Below are positions 6,901 through 7,704 of a stretch of DNA of 7,704 nt, piece by piece; the first letter of the stretch is position 1; each line of letters starts with the position of its first letter. The stretch covers positions 1-7,704 of the forward strand of contig CANGUI010000079.1 in assembly GCA_947457025.1 (NCBI GenBank), read 5' to 3'. Source of the stretch: Flammeovirgaceae bacterium (lineage in GTDB: Bacteria; Bacteroidota; Bacteroidia; Cytophagales; Cyclobacteriaceae). The notes below the pieces were generated by a model, which saw nothing but the letters and a program-made list of their open reading frames with translations, was not told the origin of the DNA and ran no database searches. Position numbers and translations under genes: made by a program.

Positions 6901-7704
6901 TGCCGTGTACCTGCGCAACAATGCGCAGTGGGAAGTGCGGCAGTCGGCCAGCGGATCGCTCTTCCTGGGCTCGTATGCAGCCAATGACGTGTTCAGGATT
7001 GCCGTAGAAGCAAACGTGGTGAAGTACTACCAGAACGGAGTGCTGCGCTACATCAGCGCGGTGACCCCAACCTTGCCCTTGCTGGTGGATGTGTCCATCA
7101 ACTCGTTGAACGGCACGGTCACCAATGCGATAGTCTCCAACTTCAACACCGGCACATTCACCGCCACGGCCACCAACGCGGGGGCAACACCCGCCTACCA
7201 GTGGAAACTCAATGGCGCCAATGTGGGCACCAACAGCGCCACGTATACCAACACCGCCCTCAACAACAACGATGTGGTCACCTGCGTGCTCACGCCTGAT
7301 TTGGGTGGATGTTCGCTGATCAGCTACACCTCCAATGCGGTCACTAACAAAGCAGTACCTGCACCCACCAGCATCGACTTCTACATCCAGGGCACGGCTG
7401 CGGCATCAGCTTGTAACACGGTGGATGAAGAAGTGAGATGGAGACTGACCGACCTGATGAACACGCAGGCCACCGGCAACAACCTCGTTAAGATTCAGTC
7501 TGGAAACGTCTGGAACGGTGGCGCAGCGTCCTGGAACACGGTAGCCAACAACGGCTACTTCCAGTTTACGGCAACGGAGACAAATACCGAGCGCATGGTA
7601 GGCCTGAGCACCACCAACGCCAATGCCGACTGGACATCCATCCAGTATGCCGTGTACCTGCGCAACAATGCGCAGTGGGAAGTGCGGCAGTCGGCCAGCG
7701 GATC
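3905..7704 (+). CDS. Giant secreted modular protein: GH54/LamG-like modules and tandem jelly-roll/Ig-like repeats (3' end outside window)
   Basis: One frame stays open for 1266 codons to the window edge. Residues are numbered from the only ATG, at 3905. A signal peptide ends at VFS before Gln14. Module A1 is residues 14-289; a PKD/Ig-like spacer is about 290-390; module A2 is 391-652; tandem units start at 660, 908 and 1157. A1 and A2 share AYS(L/V)R, VRRSSDN, GDGFV and IWYDQSGN, a pattern I know from GH54 arabinofuranosidase-like domains of Bacteroidota surface proteins, then a LamG-like half ending in CYYN. Catalytic activity is not shown. The tandem units pair a jelly-roll-like domain (NGYFQFTATETNT, VFRIAVEA, VVKYYQNGVLRY) with an Ig-like domain (YQWKLNGANVG). 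Such proteins usually serve adhesion or glycan binding at the cell surface and often end in a type IX secretion signal, which would lie beyond this window. The ATG leaves only a 13-residue signal without basic residues, so the true start is probably upstream: TTG at 3806 adds 33 residues including RLFTLIL. Confidence 0.9.
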   Translation, partial: MALLLTCSSFVFSQNTLDGIGLTAANPAAAAYSLRQLSTTYGGPAIQVRRSSDNTTQNIGFDGSGNLDLTILLAFVGGGDGFVSIWYDQSGNGRNLTATSTNRQPSIVTAGVVNVRNARPAVVFDGTDDQLRNTSFPTTGFTGFSASILASWTTVGSTIGNIQVLFDNNHTNSQGFVFQDRPDLANRPITLGTNAGGVADVITTGNGTLRLLTLVTDATTVKGYRDGLLISTTPRTGAFVLTNILSVGAWANGPSRFMNGSIHEVYIFGDALTDTNQQALETNQVCYYNVPPSITLSTIPAVPPNSASASIPYTATTVNPNTYSIAWNAAALAAGFANVTDAPLPASPISVTLPTPTAAGGVFNGTLIVKNACGVSSVNYPITIRILNPILGTTHFAQAAYSVRRIAAAYTGPAIRVRRSSDNATQDIGFTAGGDLDQAALLAFVGSGDGFVAIWYDQSGNARDAVQNTPANQPRIVNAGVVDLANTRPTLTLSGNQNMSSALTNAQAVGNGITATFSSVFRTNNGVQQSLISGNGNEYNIHAPWSDGNTYFDVGDAGSGRIAGPLSWNALSSGTFIRNGAIAEVYKNGVNSFNSNSRNTSFTFSNSNIFLFSYSNSTFFTQGIVPEMILFSTALSASNRISIELNQDCYYNLGVVSNYVEWRVQGTPIISACNTVDEEVSWRLTDLVNTQATGNNLTKIQAGGSWNGGAASFNTVANNGYFQFTATETNTDRMVGLSTTNANADWTSIQYAVYLRSNAQWEVRQSASGTLFLGSYAANDVFRIAVEANVVKYYQNGVLRYISEVTPTLPLLVDVSIFSQGGTINNAIVSNLSAGAYTSTISGPFTSVNYQWKLNGANVGTDSPNYSNLSLNSNDVISCVASIQIGGCTQVLPSNALTIRPVTAPTSIDFYIQGTAAASACNTVDEEVRWRLTDLVNTQATGNNLVKIQSGNVWNGGAASWNTVANNGYFQFTATETNTERMVGLSTTNANADWTSIQYAVYLRNNAQWEVRQSASGSLFLGSYAANDVFRIAVEANVVKYYQNGVLRYISAVTPTLPLLVDVSINSLNGTVTNAIVSNFNTGTFTATATNAGATPAYQWKLNGANVGTNSATYTNTALNNNDVVTCVLTPDLGGCSLISYTSNAVTNKAVPAPTSIDFYIQGTAAASACNTVDEEVRWRLTDLMNTQATGNNLVKIQSGNVWNGGAASWNTVANNGYFQFTATETNTERMVGLSTTNANADWTSIQYAVYLRNNAQWEVRQSASG
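3944..4771 (+). repeat. Module A1, GH54/LamG-like, first copy
   Basis: Residues 14-289 of the giant protein. The first third carries AAYSLRQLSTTY, IQVRRSSDN, GGGDGFVSIWYDQSGNG and a GVV strand, resembling the start of GH54 arabinofuranosidase catalytic domains. The rest reads as a LamG/concanavalin-like sandwich with KGYRDGLLI, SIHEVYIFGDALT and a closing CYYN. A second copy follows after a spacer of about 100 residues. Substrate binding is an inference. Confidence 0.7.
4772..5074 (+). other. PKD/Ig-like spacer domain between modules A1 and A2
   Basis: Residues 290-390 of the giant protein are a beta-rich stretch with NTYSIAWNAAALAAGF, a Pro-rich turn, and GGVFNGTLIVKNACGVSS before the next module. 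The pattern is like the PKD-like or Ig-like spacers common in Bacteroidota surface proteins. The role is probably structural spacing. The assignment rests on pattern only. Confidence 0.5.
5075..5860 (+). repeat. Module A2, GH54/LamG-like, second copy
   Basis: Residues 391-652 of the giant protein. It repeats the A1 order of motifs: AAYSVRR, AIRVRRSSDN, GSGDGFVAIWYDQSGN, NAGVV, then a LamG-like half with AEVYKNGV and a closing CYYN. The first 100 residues are very similar to A1; the LamG half has diverged strongly and has gained a Ser/Asn-rich stretch (NSFNSNSRNTSFTFSNSN). This suggests an old duplication with a constrained first half. Confidence 0.7.
5882..6625 (+). repeat. Tandem unit R1 (248 codons)
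   Basis: Residues 660-907 of the giant protein: a jelly-roll-like domain (SACNTVDEEV to LLVDVS) then an Ig-like domain beginning near YQWKLNGANVG at residue 850. It aligns to R2 with a constant offset of 744 bases through the jelly-roll part. It is the most divergent of the three copies; its entry sequence VEWRVQGT replaces IDFYIQGT. Confidence 0.93.
6626..7372 (+). repeat. Tandem unit R2 (249 codons)
   Basis: Residues 908-1156 of the giant protein, same two-domain layout as R1, with the Ig-like part starting near residue 1098. One extra codon relative to R1 lies in the Ig-like part. The first 332 bases are almost identical to R3. Confidence 0.95.
7373..7704 (+). repeat. Tandem unit R3, cut by window edge
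   Basis: The first 332 bases of a third unit, exactly 747 bases after R2. Only four bases differ from R2, and only one of these changes a residue (Val to Met after LTDL). The unit continues past the window, so the total number of copies is unknown. Confidence 0.95.

Noticed and set aside
5882..7704. Repeats considered as a CRISPR or non-coding satellite array
   Set aside because: The period is 744-747 bases, a multiple of three, frame-preserving, with mostly silent differences, so they are protein domain repeats.

Overview
The window looks like a chromosomal segment of a member of the Bacteroidota, probably of the Cytophagales type. This is inferred from protein style, not from a database search. 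The pointers are a RIC-type hemerythrin protein and a RuvX that read like Bacteroidota versions, a 541-residue S41 C-terminal processing peptidase, weak Shine-Dalgarno signals, candidate promoters of the Bacteroidota -33/-7 kind, and a very large secreted protein built from LamG-like and Ig-like modules.

Layout. On the minus strand, a 3'-truncated ruvX (1-249) lies 28 bases downstream of a di-iron RIC/hemerythrin protein (278-1030); the two probably form one transcription unit. A leader/promoter region of about 360 bases (1031-1388) separates them from a divergent plus-strand S41 peptidase (1389-3014). A gene-poor stretch of about 890 bases follows (3015-3904). It holds the beheaded 5' remnant of a paralogue of the next gene (3161-3451), a doubtful 59-codon ORF (3452-3631), two GC-only dyads and a short hairpin. 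From about 3905 (or somewhat upstream) to the end of the window one uninterrupted plus-strand reading frame of more than 1266 codons encodes a giant modular surface or secreted protein.

The giant protein has a signal peptide, two copies of a module resembling the N-terminal part of the GH54 arabinofuranosidase/LamG-type concanavalin fold, a PKD/Ig-like spacer between them, and then tandem 248-249 residue units. Each unit is a jelly-roll-like domain followed by an Ig-like domain. Three units are visible; the third is cut by the window edge. Units 2 and 3 are almost identical at the DNA level (4 differences in 332 aligned bases), which points to very recent duplication or ongoing gene conversion.

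The genes do not form an obvious single pathway. The left half is housekeeping and stress functions (rRNA maturation, nitrosative/oxidative Fe-S repair, envelope proteolysis). The right half is a fast-evolving surface-protein locus with a decayed neighbour. I did not find a defence system, CRISPR array, mobile element, tRNA or rRNA. The most interesting features are the repeat homogenisation and the paralogue remnant.
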